In this document: positions 17,601 through 25,611 of the stretch, piece by piece
Numbering within the stretch: the first letter of the stretch is position 1
How the letters are laid out: every line of letters starts with the position of its first letter
Source of the DNA: Nitrosospira multiformis
Lineage (GTDB): Bacteria; Pseudomonadota; Gammaproteobacteria; Burkholderiales; Nitrosomonadaceae
Direction of reading: 5' to 3'
Length of the DNA: 64,000 nucleotides
NCBI RefSeq assembly: GCF_900111585.1
Contig: NZ_FOHI01000004.1
Coordinates: 1 to 64,000 of the forward strand
Made by a program: the position numbers and the translations under genes
Notes under the pieces: generated by a model
Database searches by the model: none
What the model was told of the DNA's origin: nothing
What the model saw: the letters and a program-made list of their open reading frames with translations, nothing else

Positions 17601-17752
17601 CGGCTTCGCCGGCAGAGCAAGGCGGCAGCGGTCATGCCTCCGCCTCGCTATCTGTCCCGGTCGCTTCAACGGCTCCAACTGACTATGCGCCTGTGGAAGC
17701 CGGAAGGCAAAAGCTTCCCCATGTTTCGCCTCCGAAGGAAAAGGAGGATTGA
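14690..17752 (+). CDS. mrpA: Mrp/Pha Na+/H+ antiporter subunit A, fused to subunit B
   Basis: The largest subunit of the multisubunit cation/proton antiporter, homologous to the NuoL subunit of complex I. Over 20 membrane segments are evident. The proton-channel module contains the conserved glutamate in FWELTSLTSF and lysines in ALTKSAQFPFHFWLPHAM and MVKAGVF. After a NuoL-like core of about 530 residues comes an MbhD/DUF4040-like segment (about 610-680, with WFSAPDLALTQ). Residues about 820-960 (LLRGHNEPGGGFVAGL) are a MnhB domain normally found in subunit B. No separate mrpB follows, so this is the fused A-B type (group 2 / PhaAB). The last 60 residues are polar. Its stop overlaps mrpC. 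Confidence 0.93.
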   Translation: MSLIWIIVLPFTGSLCAAFLPSHARNVAAWLAGTVAGACVILTVRLYPPIAEGEVIRESVHWIPQLGLHFTFRLDGFAWLFAMLVTVMGALVVLYARYYMAAQDPVPRFFSFFLAFMGAMLGVVLSGNLIQLVVFWELTSLTSFMLIAYWYHRPDARYGARMALTVTAAGGLCLLAGVLMLGWVAGSYDLDRVLASGDLIRTHSWYVPMLILIGLGALTKSAQFPFHFWLPHAMAAPTPVSVYLHSATMVKAGVFLLVRLWPVLAGTEEWFWMIGTAGLLSLVLGAYAAVFQRDMKGVLAYSTISHLGLITLLLGLNSPLALIGAIFHIMNHATFKASLFMAAGMVDHETGTRDLSRLSGLRRAMPITATLAVVGAASMAGVPLFNGFLSKEMFFAETVFVSGHPITRIGLPTMAVVWGILSVAYSLRFILQVFFGPPAEDLPKKPHEPPRWMLFPSALLVTACLVVGMFPARTVGSYLNMASRSVLGENTPFHSLAVWHGFNLPLMMSLAAMVGGILLYRALGEYQQGTTVVPVIERFDGKRIFEFMLEKLDRLAMRLLRWLSTEHLQVQMLLLIIAVFASALIPLSRGGLPEGDKTPLPVEPAFAMLWLIGAVCTIAAAAQAKYHRLAALTLSGVAGLATCMTFVWFSAPDLALTQLIVEVVTLVLLLLGLRWLPPRDKSLDHETVPLPVRMRAEGRRSRDLVIAICAGIGITGLSYAILTRSAGEGISPFFIENSLPLAGGSNVINVILVDFRGFDTMGEITVLGIVALTVFALLRRFRPAAEAMTVPVKQQEQGAQIRALPSDPHALLPAGSMMVPAVFVQLLLPVSGMVAIYFLLRGHNEPGGGFVAGLIVTTAVILQYLVGGTAWAESRTRIFPQYWLAAGLLCAAGAGMSAWLAARPFLSAMAWHGTLPIIGEMHLSTVLLFDLGVFFLVIGAAVLILVALAHQSRRAHRKQEVTEVETPMEVPASPAEQGGSGHASASLSVPVASTAPTDYAPVEAGRQKLPHVSPPKEKED

Positions 17753-18093
17753 TGGAGGCAATCTACGCGCTTGCTATTGGCGTTCTGACCGCTTCGGGTG
17801 TCTGGCTGGTGCTGCGCCCCCGCACCTTCCAGGTCATCATGGGGCTTTCTCTGCTGTCGTACGCGGTCAATCTGTTCATCTTTGGAATGGGGCGACTCAT
17901 GATAGGAGGCGCGCCAATCATTGAAACCGCGGCAAAGGCAGATCCTTCCTTGTATGACGACCCCGTGCCGCAGGCGCTTGTGCTCACCGCAATCGTCATT
18001 GGTTTTGCCATGACTGCGCTCTTTCTGGTTGTGTTGCTGGCTTCACGGGGTTTGACGGGCAATGATCACGTTGATGGGGATCCGGAAGCATGA
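17752..18093 (+). CDS. mrpC: Mrp antiporter subunit C
   Basis: This 113-residue, three-helix membrane protein is related to NuoK. The family segment VMGLSLLSYAVNLFIFGMG and the later DPVPQALVLTAIVIGFAMTA are the signature of MnhC/MrpC. The ATG overlaps the mrpA stop (TGATG), with AAGGAGG five bases upstream. A TTG at 17749 is too close to that ribosome site to be the start. It acts in the inner membrane with the other Mrp subunits. Translational coupling is likely along the whole operon. Confidence 0.93.
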   Translation: MEAIYALAIGVLTASGVWLVLRPRTFQVIMGLSLLSYAVNLFIFGMGRLMIGGAPIIETAAKADPSLYDDPVPQALVLTAIVIGFAMTALFLVVLLASRGLTGNDHVDGDPEA

Positions 18094-19754
18094 ATGGCTG
18101 GGTGAATCATCTTCCGATATTTCCGATAGTGATTCCATTGGTTGCGGGAGCAGTCATGCTGCTGTTCGCCGAAGCCCGGCGTGCTCCGCGCACCATTATC
18201 GCCCTTGTTGCCACCTTGGCAAATTTACTCGTGGCACTCGCGCTCGCCTATATCGCAAGCGATGCTGTTCCGAGTATCTGGCCGGATGGTATCGCTGTAT
18301 ATCTGCTCGGTGGCTGGCAGGCGCCCTTCGGTATCGTACTGGTGCTGGATCGATTGTCTGCTCTGATGCTGGTGCTCAATGCGGTGCTGGCATTGACTTC
18401 CCTGATCTATGCTCTGGCGCGCTGGCGCAAGGCTGGTCCTCATTTCCAATCGCTGTTCCAGTTCCTGATCATGGGGGTAAACGGCGCTTTTCTGACCGGC
18501 GATCTCTTCAACCTGTTTGTATTTGTGGAGGTGCTGCTGGCTGCGTCATACGGTCTCCTGCTGCACGGTCTGGGCGAGCCTCGGGTCAAGGCTGGCCTGC
18601 ACTACATCGCGATCAATCTTGCAGGTTCATTTGTCTTTCTGATTGGTGTTTCGCTGATCTATGGAGTAACCGGAACGCTCAATATGGCGGACGTGGCTGC
18701 GCGCGCCTCACTGCTCACCCAGGACGAGCGCATACTTTTCGAAACCGGTATCGCCATTCTCGGCAGCGCATTTCTGCTCAAGGCGGGCGCATGGCCTTTG
18801 AACTTCTGGCTGCCGTCTGCTTACGGTACTGCTGCGCCGCCAGTGGCAGCAGTTTTTTCGATTATGACCAAGGTGGGGATTTACGCGCTGCTGCGGCTGG
18901 GGTCGCTGCTGTCCGGCGCTTCGGGTGCGAGCGTCCCGGCGCCATTCAATGATGGCTGGCTGTTTGGCATTGGTATCGTTACACTCGTGCTGGGGACAGC
19001 GGGCATACTCACCGCCAGCCAGGCACAGCGGCTGGTTGCCTATTGTGTCATCGCCTCCGCCGGCACGTTGCTTGCGGCACTCGGGTTTGGGGGTACGGCA
19101 ATGAAAGGGGCAGCCCTATATTATTTGACAAGTTCAGTGTTGGCGACAGGCGCTTTCTTCATGCTTTGTGAGATGATCGACCGCACACGGCAAACCGGCG
19201 AGGACCTGCCGCTGGAGATGATGGAATCTGTCGGACAGGAGGCGGTTGATGTCGATTTTACGGATGAAGTGATAGGTATCGTCATTCCCGCGGCGATGGC
19301 ATTTCTGGGTATGGGCTTTCTGGCATGCGCGTTACTCGTGGCGGGCTTGCCGCCGCTATCGGGTTTTATCGCCAAATTCCTGATCCTCTCCGCTACACTA
19401 ACCGATACTGCGCCGGGGCCAGTGCCGGTTACGGTATGGGTACTGTGGGCGGGAATGCTGGGCTCGAGTCTGATTGCAATCATTGCTCTCTGTCGGATGG
19501 GGATACATTTGTTCTGGAGCACGGATGAGATCATGACGCCAAGACTGCATCTTGGGGAGGCGGCTCCAGTTGCGGTGCTGCTGCTGCTCAGCGTTGCACT
19601 CTCGATAGAGACGGGCCCGGCAATGGATTACCTGAATCTTGCGGGTAATTCGCTATCTTCACCGCAGATATATATCGATGCCGTATTGTCGGGCAGTCGG
19701 CCACCCGGGCCTTCGCCGGTGCCTTCAATTCCAGTGGAGGGAATCAGGCAATGA
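18090..19754 (+). CDS. mrpD: Mrp antiporter subunit D
   Basis: A 554-residue NuoN/NuoM-like antiporter subunit with about 14 membrane segments. It carries FVEVLLAASYGLL with the conserved glutamate, and LLKAGAWPLNFWLPSAYGTAAPPVAA with the channel lysine. MrpD and MrpA together form the ion pathway that exchanges cytoplasmic Na+ (or K+) for external protons. The start overlaps the mrpC stop by four bases (ATGA). Length and motif order are normal for the family. Confidence 0.94.
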   Translation: MNGWVNHLPIFPIVIPLVAGAVMLLFAEARRAPRTIIALVATLANLLVALALAYIASDAVPSIWPDGIAVYLLGGWQAPFGIVLVLDRLSALMLVLNAVLALTSLIYALARWRKAGPHFQSLFQFLIMGVNGAFLTGDLFNLFVFVEVLLAASYGLLLHGLGEPRVKAGLHYIAINLAGSFVFLIGVSLIYGVTGTLNMADVAARASLLTQDERILFETGIAILGSAFLLKAGAWPLNFWLPSAYGTAAPPVAAVFSIMTKVGIYALLRLGSLLSGASGASVPAPFNDGWLFGIGIVTLVLGTAGILTASQAQRLVAYCVIASAGTLLAALGFGGTAMKGAALYYLTSSVLATGAFFMLCEMIDRTRQTGEDLPLEMMESVGQEAVDVDFTDEVIGIVIPAAMAFLGMGFLACALLVAGLPPLSGFIAKFLILSATLTDTAPGPVPVTVWVLWAGMLGSSLIAIIALCRMGIHLFWSTDEIMTPRLHLGEAAPVAVLLLLSVALSIETGPAMDYLNLAGNSLSSPQIYIDAVLSGSRPPGPSPVPSIPVEGIRQ

Positions 19755-20239
19755 AACGCTGGCCATCGCTGACACTATTTACTGTCATTCTGTTTGCCTT
19801 GTGGCTTCTGCTGAATGATTCCCTGGCGCCGGGGCAGCTTTTGCTGGGTCTGATACTCACGGTGGCTATTACCGCATCGACTGCGGCAATACGCCCGCTG
19901 CGCGCGCACCCGCACCATCTGCTCACCGCATTGGGGCTGTTTTTTGTAGTGCTGATCGATATTATCCGCTCCAACATCGCCGTGGCAGGGATCATTCTCG
20001 GTCCAGCGAAGAGACGTTTTAATTCGGCTTTCATGAAAATTCCGCTGGATCTGCGTGATCCGTATGGGCTTGCCGCGCTCGCCTGTATAATCACGGCCAC
20101 GCCCGGTACCGTCTGGGCCGGCCTTTCGCCTGATGGAGGCACGCTCACGATTCACGTCCTGGACCTCCAGGATGAGGAGGCCTGGGTTCGCACCATCAAG
20201 CAGCGTTACGAGCGGCGACTGATGGAGATATTCGAATGA
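19751..20239 (+). CDS. mrpE: Mrp antiporter subunit E
   Basis: The 162-residue product has two or three N-terminal membrane segments and a soluble C-terminal half with the MrpE/MnhE signature: IRSNIAVAGIIL, KIPLDLRDPYGLAALACIITATPGTVWAGLS and LHVLD-type end. It has no complex I homologue and is needed for assembly or activity of the Mrp complex. Its ATG overlaps the mrpD stop by four bases. Confidence 0.93.
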   Translation: MKRWPSLTLFTVILFALWLLLNDSLAPGQLLLGLILTVAITASTAAIRPLRAHPHHLLTALGLFFVVLIDIIRSNIAVAGIILGPAKRRFNSAFMKIPLDLRDPYGLAALACIITATPGTVWAGLSPDGGTLTIHVLDLQDEEAWVRTIKQRYERRLMEIFE

Positions 20240-20517
20240 ATGGAATGCTGCCGTGGGCGATCTCCTTTGCCCTGATTGCTGTCACACTTGCCATGATTTT
20301 TACGGCGATCCGTCTTCTGCGCGGGCCTGCCGCGGAAGACCGCGTACTGGCGTTGGATACCCTGTATGTAAACAGCATGATTATGGTACTCACGCTGGGA
20401 ATTCAGTTCGGATCCCGGTTTTATTTCGACATCGCTCTGTTGATTGCGCTATTCGGGTTTGTCGGTTCAGCTGCAATGGCTAAATTCCTTTTGCGTGGCG
20501 AGGTGATCGAGCCATGA
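20236..20517 (+). CDS. mrpF: Mrp antiporter subunit F
   Basis: A 93-residue protein with three membrane helices. RLLRGPAAEDRVLALDTLYVN is the MrpF hallmark (RGPt..DRv.a.D), followed by a GFVGSAAMAKFL end. It is a small structural subunit of the antiporter and overlaps mrpE by four bases. Confidence 0.93.
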   Translation: MNGMLPWAISFALIAVTLAMIFTAIRLLRGPAAEDRVLALDTLYVNSMIMVLTLGIQFGSRFYFDIALLIALFGFVGSAAMAKFLLRGEVIEP

Positions 20518-20873
20518 CGGATGGGGTGATTCCTTTCTGGGCCGATCTGCTCGGCTCGCTGCTGCTGATCTCAGGCAGTCTGTTGACGCTGATCGGATCC
20601 CTCGGCTTGCTTCGGCTGCCCAACCTGTTTGCGCGCATGCATGGCATAACATTGGGAAATACACTCGGCCTCGGGTGTGTGCTGCTGGCATCGATACTGG
20701 TTGCTTCGATACACGCTGAGCGGTTCGTGTTTCAAGAGGTGTTGATCACACTGTTCATGATATCGACATCGCCCGTCACCACGATCCTGCTCATGCGCTC
20801 AGGGATATACCGTAGACGAATGGATGCTGACAGAAAAACAGCAGGACACCAGGATAGTCCGAATCCTGGGTGA
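20514..20873 (+). CDS. mrpG: Mrp antiporter subunit G
   Basis: A 119-residue protein with three membrane helices. LRLPNLFARMHGITLGNTLG is the MrpG signature and a proline/threonine motif (STSPVTTILLMRSG) closes the last helix. It ends the operon A(B)-C-D-E-F-G, in which every junction overlaps. The complex should give Na+/H+ exchange, useful for pH and sodium tolerance, or for acid production during ammonia oxidation (inference). Confidence 0.93.
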   Translation: MTDGVIPFWADLLGSLLLISGSLLTLIGSLGLLRLPNLFARMHGITLGNTLGLGCVLLASILVASIHAERFVFQEVLITLFMISTSPVTTILLMRSGIYRRRMDADRKTAGHQDSPNPG

Positions 20874-21029
20874 CCTTTCACCTTTTCTTCCATTCCCCAC
20901 CATAGCGTTTTCCCTACTGCAGTTTCCCCACCTTTGCTGATCCCGGCAGCCTGGCACCGCAGTCAATATTCTTCATTCCCGATATGGCTTGCATCTGGGG
21001 AGCCGCTGAAGAATCTGAAGCAAATAGCC

Positions 21030-21058
21030 TTGACTAGCCGCCTTTCCTCGCCTATTTG
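21030..21058 (+). promoter_or_regulatory. Possible promoter of the 21139 gene
   Basis: TTGACT (21030-21035) and TATTTG (21053-21058) are 17 bp apart and lie 81 bp before the start codon. The -35 box matches five of six bases; the -10 box is poor. The rest of the 265-bp gap after mrpG holds nothing recognisable. Confidence 0.35.
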
Positions 21059-21138
21059 TTAAAAAACGCTACTTTAATTCAATTCGTTCCAATCGCTGTG
21101 TTGTGCATGGCGTGATCCAAACATGGTGGGGAAGTGAT

Positions 21139-23997
21139 ATGAAAGAACTGTTCAGATTTGGGGTCATCCGCCCACCGCGTCCGGCCTCCCGCCGGGGAAG
21201 CATTGTATTTCCCGGTAACCTGACCCTGTTACGTCGTGGTCTTTTCGCAGCACTTGATCATCCAGACCCGCGTGCGAGTATGCGAGCAGCAACTGAGCAG
21301 TTTTTCGAGGGTAACGAGTTCTCTCAGGATGCAGCAAGTATTCAGTTCGGCTCGGCTCTCCTCGACCTTCGCGACCGCTTTCAGAATCTCGGGTCAATCT
21401 CTGGTGCGACACTTGCAAGCGCCGTCGAAGAAGCAACTGGCACAGTCGCAAATCAATTGGTTGAAGATGCCGGTTTTGTGAATCTTAAAGATCGCGCATT
21501 CGATACTGTGCTTGCCTTGCGCGTTCTCCCGGACCGGTTCCCGCGCCTTTCGCCCATATTTGCCGGACTAGTCCGCATGATCGACCTTGTCCAACGCCTC
21601 TCGGAAAATGATCAGACGCTCGATGACGAGACAGTCGCTACACTTCTGCGCCGTACCATTGTACTTCCCCGGGCCTTGTTTCCCATGCCTCGGATGCCAC
21701 AGCCTGTGCCGGCGCCGACCCCTGCGGCTGGCCCCACTCCGGGTGGAGGCGGCGGTAGCGGGGACGCTGGTCAGCTATCAAGCCGTATTGCCGCGTTGGA
21801 TCGCGCTCGTGTTGCAATTCTTTCAACCGGCATGGATGACTTCGCGGTAACGAGTGGGCGGGAAGCACGCGTGCGTTCCAATGCTATCGCGCGGTTACCG
21901 GTAGACATACGGGAGGCATTGCGAAGCGTAAACGTTAATCTTTCAAATGTGACCGTATCGGCCGCACTGGACCAGATCGGGCGGGCGAGTGCAGCGCTGA
22001 GTCAATCGCTGCGGGAGACACAGGAACAGCGGAGCGCACCCTCTTTGGTGATGATTGGTACTGCGACTGTGCCGATGCTCGATCAAAATCTGCTCCCTGC
22101 GGGCGATATTGCGCTACCGGAGGGCCCCAAGGTTCCGACCAGCGTGGGTGTTATCCGACCCATTGGGATCATGCCCCTCATTGTTGTTTTCGAGCAGATC
22201 AAACGCTATGAACTCGACCAGATTTCGGACGTGCAAACTATTCTGCGATCGGAGAAGCAGTCGCGGGAAACACGCAGATTGACCCGTACGGAAGAATCTT
22301 TCGAAACCGAGATCGAGCGCAGCACTGAGCAAGAGCGCGACGAACAGACAACCGAACGGAATGAGATGCAGCAGGAGGTGGGCCTCACCATTGAGGAATC
22401 GGAGAGGTTCAATGTCGGGGCGACGATTTCCGGGAGCTATGGCCCGATCAAAGCTGAACTGACGACAGGATTCGAGTCCGAATTTGCAACAGAGGAATCG
22501 CGTAAATCAGCCTCGACTTACGCCCGGGAAGTGACGAATAAAACTGCGACCAAGGTAACCGAGAAGGTTCGGGAAAAGCGCACTCGCACGACATTGGAGG
22601 AATTTGAGGAAAAATTCAGTCACGGTTTCGACAATACTGCCGGTACGTCGGATGTCTCCGCGATATTCCAATGGCTTACCAAGGTGATGGAATATGAGGT
22701 GCGCGAAGTGGGAGAGCGTTTGATGATTGAGGTGATGGCGCCTGAACCTGCCGCGAACTACCTGTGGTCAGTCGCACGGAAAAGCGAGCTTCCAGACGGG
22801 TTCGCGCCGCCTGAGCCCTTTACCGCTGCACCGAGCGACATCACACCCGAGAACTATGGCGAGTTCGTGAAAAAATACAATGTTGCGGGTGTCGAACCGG
22901 TCCCCGACCTTATCACGACCATTTCCATCGCCCTGGAGGGTAAGGCGCAGGCTCTTGAGGAGGGTACTCTGCCTCCGCCCATGGCCGAGGCAAAGGATGT
23001 GGACATTCCCAAGGGTTACCGTGCTGTCATTGCCCACGCCTCTTCCAATGTCATCGCTGTTCCCCCGGAGCCGGTCTCAGGCACGCCAGGAGGGTTCGGT
23101 CCGGTGGCAGAGGTTTACATTACCGTTGGCAGGGAGGAGTTTGGTTTCGAGAGCGAATCCCGCTTACTCGATGGCGAGACAGGAGATAACCCTCAGAATA
23201 TTCCTGTCACGGTACTCGTCAATAATGTTCTCGCTTATACCGTCGCAATCGAGATTAACTGCTTGCAAATGCCGGGTATGATGGAAGCGTGGCGTCTGAA
23301 AACCCATGCGCTCATTCTTCAGGCCTATCTTGCGCTCAAGACGGAATATCAAGAGCGCCTTGCCGCGCTGGCCCTCGAGCGCAGGGAAGAGCAGGAAGGA
23401 CGCCATCCCCTTGATAACCAGACAATTATTCGCAGCGAGTTGCAAAGAAGCGCAATTTCGATTCTGACAGCACAACACTACGATCTCTTCAGCGCTGTTC
23501 TTGAAAGCGCTGCGCAGCGACCCCGAATCGATTTCGACGAAGCCTTTGCCGAAGGCAATTATGTCGCCGCATTTTCCCGCTGGTTTGAATGGGAGAACAT
23601 GGTGTATGTCTTTCAGCCCTATTTCTGGGCGCGGAAGAGTACCTGGAATTATCGGCTCCTTTCCAGCGATATCGATCCCCTGTTTGCGGCATTTCTCCGC
23701 GCAGGTTTTGCCCGTATCCAGATCCCCGTGCGGCCCGGCTTCGAGGAGTTCGCGCTGGCGTTCTTCGAGACCGGCGAGGTACCGCAATCGCATCCTTCCG
23801 GCGTAATTGGTGAAGACTATTTGAGCATCGTGGAAGAACTCAAGGCGATGCTCGGTGTAGGCGATCGCGGCGAACTGATCGATTCCTTTGAAGTGCGTTT
23901 GCCAACAACCCTGCACACGCTGCGCACCACGCCTGGGCTGCCTGCGTGGGAGCCGAACGAGGAGGGGAACTGGGTCCCTGCGGAACCCGCACCTTGA
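21139..23997 (+). CDS. Large protein of unknown function with charged coiled-coil centre
   Basis: I do not recognise this 952-residue protein. No signal peptide or clear membrane segment is visible. The N-terminal 190 residues are mixed helical, then a proline/glycine linker (about 191-210, TPAAGPTPGGGGGSG) leads into a second domain. Residues about 376-414 are extremely charged (runs such as ESFETEIERSTEQERDEQTT), followed by a glycine/threonine-rich stretch (NVGATISGSYGPIKAELTTG) and another charged helical run (about 458-498) before a normal C-terminal region. A GGGGAAG ribosome site favours the ATG at 21139 over the one at 21103. The gene at 24136 follows in the same direction and may form a module with it. 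Base use looks like the host's, so there is no sign of recent transfer. Confidence 0.6.
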   Translation: MKELFRFGVIRPPRPASRRGSIVFPGNLTLLRRGLFAALDHPDPRASMRAATEQFFEGNEFSQDAASIQFGSALLDLRDRFQNLGSISGATLASAVEEATGTVANQLVEDAGFVNLKDRAFDTVLALRVLPDRFPRLSPIFAGLVRMIDLVQRLSENDQTLDDETVATLLRRTIVLPRALFPMPRMPQPVPAPTPAAGPTPGGGGGSGDAGQLSSRIAALDRARVAILSTGMDDFAVTSGREARVRSNAIARLPVDIREALRSVNVNLSNVTVSAALDQIGRASAALSQSLRETQEQRSAPSLVMIGTATVPMLDQNLLPAGDIALPEGPKVPTSVGVIRPIGIMPLIVVFEQIKRYELDQISDVQTILRSEKQSRETRRLTRTEESFETEIERSTEQERDEQTTERNEMQQEVGLTIEESERFNVGATISGSYGPIKAELTTGFESEFATEESRKSASTYAREVTNKTATKVTEKVREKRTRTTLEEFEEKFSHGFDNTAGTSDVSAIFQWLTKVMEYEVREVGERLMIEVMAPEPAANYLWSVARKSELPDGFAPPEPFTAAPSDITPENYGEFVKKYNVAGVEPVPDLITTISIALEGKAQALEEGTLPPPMAEAKDVDIPKGYRAVIAHASSNVIAVPPEPVSGTPGGFGPVAEVYITVGREEFGFESESRLLDGETGDNPQNIPVTVLVNNVLAYTVAIEINCLQMPGMMEAWRLKTHALILQAYLALKTEYQERLAALALERREEQEGRHPLDNQTIIRSELQRSAISILTAQHYDLFSAVLESAAQRPRIDFDEAFAEGNYVAAFSRWFEWENMVYVFQPYFWARKSTWNYRLLSSDIDPLFAAFLRAGFARIQIPVRPGFEEFALAFFETGEVPQSHPSGVIGEDYLSIVEELKAMLGVGDRGELIDSFEVRLPTTLHTLRTTPGLPAWEPNEEGNWVPAEPAP

Positions 23998-24135
23998 ACG
24001 CGGATATACGGGCGAAAAAGGGGCAGGCGCGACAGGCATTCGATCAACGGACAAAAGCATGCCGAAGTCGACAGTTCCATATATTGGACCAATTCTCGCA
24101 TCGCAGGCTCATGCAAAAGGCGGCGCAAATTCCTG

Positions 24136-25209
24136 ATGGCTGCTCCCGATATAGTCCAGTCCGTTTCTGATGAATCGAAAGGTATTGTCCTGTTGTTTTC
24201 GACATTGCCGTCCGATGAGCGGAAATTTATTGATGAAGTGACCACCATAGGCAAAGAGACCGTAAACCTGCCTGCGATTTTCGAGGACCATAAAACCTCC
24301 AGCCCGGAGTTCGCAGGGAAGCTCACGATAAAGAAGTTATCAACATACACTCGCACAAATGCTTTCGGCCATTTCAAGCCAATGCGCGAAGCGGTAAGCA
24401 GCGCGATGGCGGCGTCAAAAGAACTGCCGCCGTGGCTCGATGAACTGGACGAAATGCTGGCGCTGCCAGGATCACGACTGGTAGACCGAACCCTTGGCCT
24501 TGCAATTGCCCTGCGTGAGTCCGGTGGACTGGCTCGGCCAGCGCGGGCAGGGCACATCATCGATTCCTTCACAGAAGGCGGCCTCGACAATTTGTTCAGC
24601 AACCGGCAGGCGTATCTGGATGCCGAGCTTGTCCCGGAACAGTGGGTCAAGGAGATGAAGCGCTCGAGAGTCAAAAGCTCCGCTGCCGAAATCGTGCAGG
24701 AGCGGCTGATGAGCTTTTATTTCGCTCGTGTCGGCCTTGCTCAAGTCATGCTTGTCCGCGCGGTGGCGGACGAATTTTTCAGCGATGCTGGCGGAACAGG
24801 CGACCCGGATGCGGAAGCACTTGCAGAAGTGCAAATTGCCGCGTTGACCAGCATGGAACGCAAGATATGGCTTGCCATTACTTTCGCAAACGCAGATGGT
24901 GGGAAGAACCTGGCTTCAGTGAGCCCAGGTGCAACCGGGGTCGTCACAATTCTCCACGCGTTCCATCTGGCGAACGTGCCGCTTCACGAAATCACGAATG
25001 TACCAAATGCCGAGAGTAGTCGAGCCCTCCGGAATTTTTCGCCGGATGTTGCCGTTGCGCTCAAGCCGCAACCGCCTGAAAGACGCGTCGCGTTACGGTT
25101 TCTCAGGCGGTTGAAGCAATTCTTCCGGCTTAATATCGCCACCAAGACTGCTATCGTATCGCAGGCAATGGATCAGCATTTCATGCGCTCGAAAACGGCC
25201 AAGCGGTGA
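24136..25209 (+). CDS. Protein of unknown function following the coiled-coil gene
   Basis: I do not recognise this 357-residue protein. It seems soluble and mainly helical, without signal peptide or membrane segments. Its features include GLAIALRESGGLARPARAGHI and a basic C-terminus (ERRVALRFLRRLKQFFRLN). It starts 138 bp after the 952-residue protein in the same direction, with only a weak ribosome site, and a promoter of its own is not obvious, so co-transcription is likely but unproven. The pair is flanked by the Mrp operon and tex, both housekeeping-type, so the module is an island of unknown genes. Confidence 0.6.
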   Translation: MAAPDIVQSVSDESKGIVLLFSTLPSDERKFIDEVTTIGKETVNLPAIFEDHKTSSPEFAGKLTIKKLSTYTRTNAFGHFKPMREAVSSAMAASKELPPWLDELDEMLALPGSRLVDRTLGLAIALRESGGLARPARAGHIIDSFTEGGLDNLFSNRQAYLDAELVPEQWVKEMKRSRVKSSAAEIVQERLMSFYFARVGLAQVMLVRAVADEFFSDAGGTGDPDAEALAEVQIAALTSMERKIWLAITFANADGGKNLASVSPGATGVVTILHAFHLANVPLHEITNVPNAESSRALRNFSPDVAVALKPQPPERRVALRFLRRLKQFFRLNIATKTAIVSQAMDQHFMRSKTAKR

Positions 25210-25611
25210 GGGTGAACAAATATCGATGGTTTATTTGATTAATCAGCTTTCTTCCGCCCCTTCGGAGTGATCTCATCCGTCCCGTCAAGGAGACAGGAGA
25301 CCACCATTTTCTGTTAGACTACGTTCTCTCACGGAATGCTTACTGGAATCATGTCATACCCTGCATTACTTTCCCTTAGATAAGTAAAAACTCGTACAAA
25401 CCGAGCTTCGATAACACAATACACCCTAATTTATGAAGCAAAAGCGCCTGCTATCATAAGATCTCCCAAGAATCCTAAAAGGCTGACTTTGCTTCACTTT
25501 TCAGCCAGCTTGTGTAAAAACCTCAAGAATTCCGATAACTTCGCCGCCAGATGTTACTGCCATTAACTGCAGATTCCTCTGGCTCAGCTTATCTTTCCAC
25601 TCTGCGCCATC
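25210..25611. other. Intergenic stretch upstream of tex
   Basis: This 402-bp stretch is more AT-rich than its surroundings. The only structure found is a hairpin, GGCTGA/TCAGCC with a 14-base spacer, at about 25481-25506, without a T-run. It probably contains the tex promoter. No gene is supported. Confidence 0.4.

Noticed and set aside
23164-24060. 298-codon minus-strand frame opposite the end of the 952-residue gene
   Set aside because: It overlaps a strong plus-strand gene in full, with unusual composition (poly-Arg, Pro) typical of shadow frames in GC-rich DNA.
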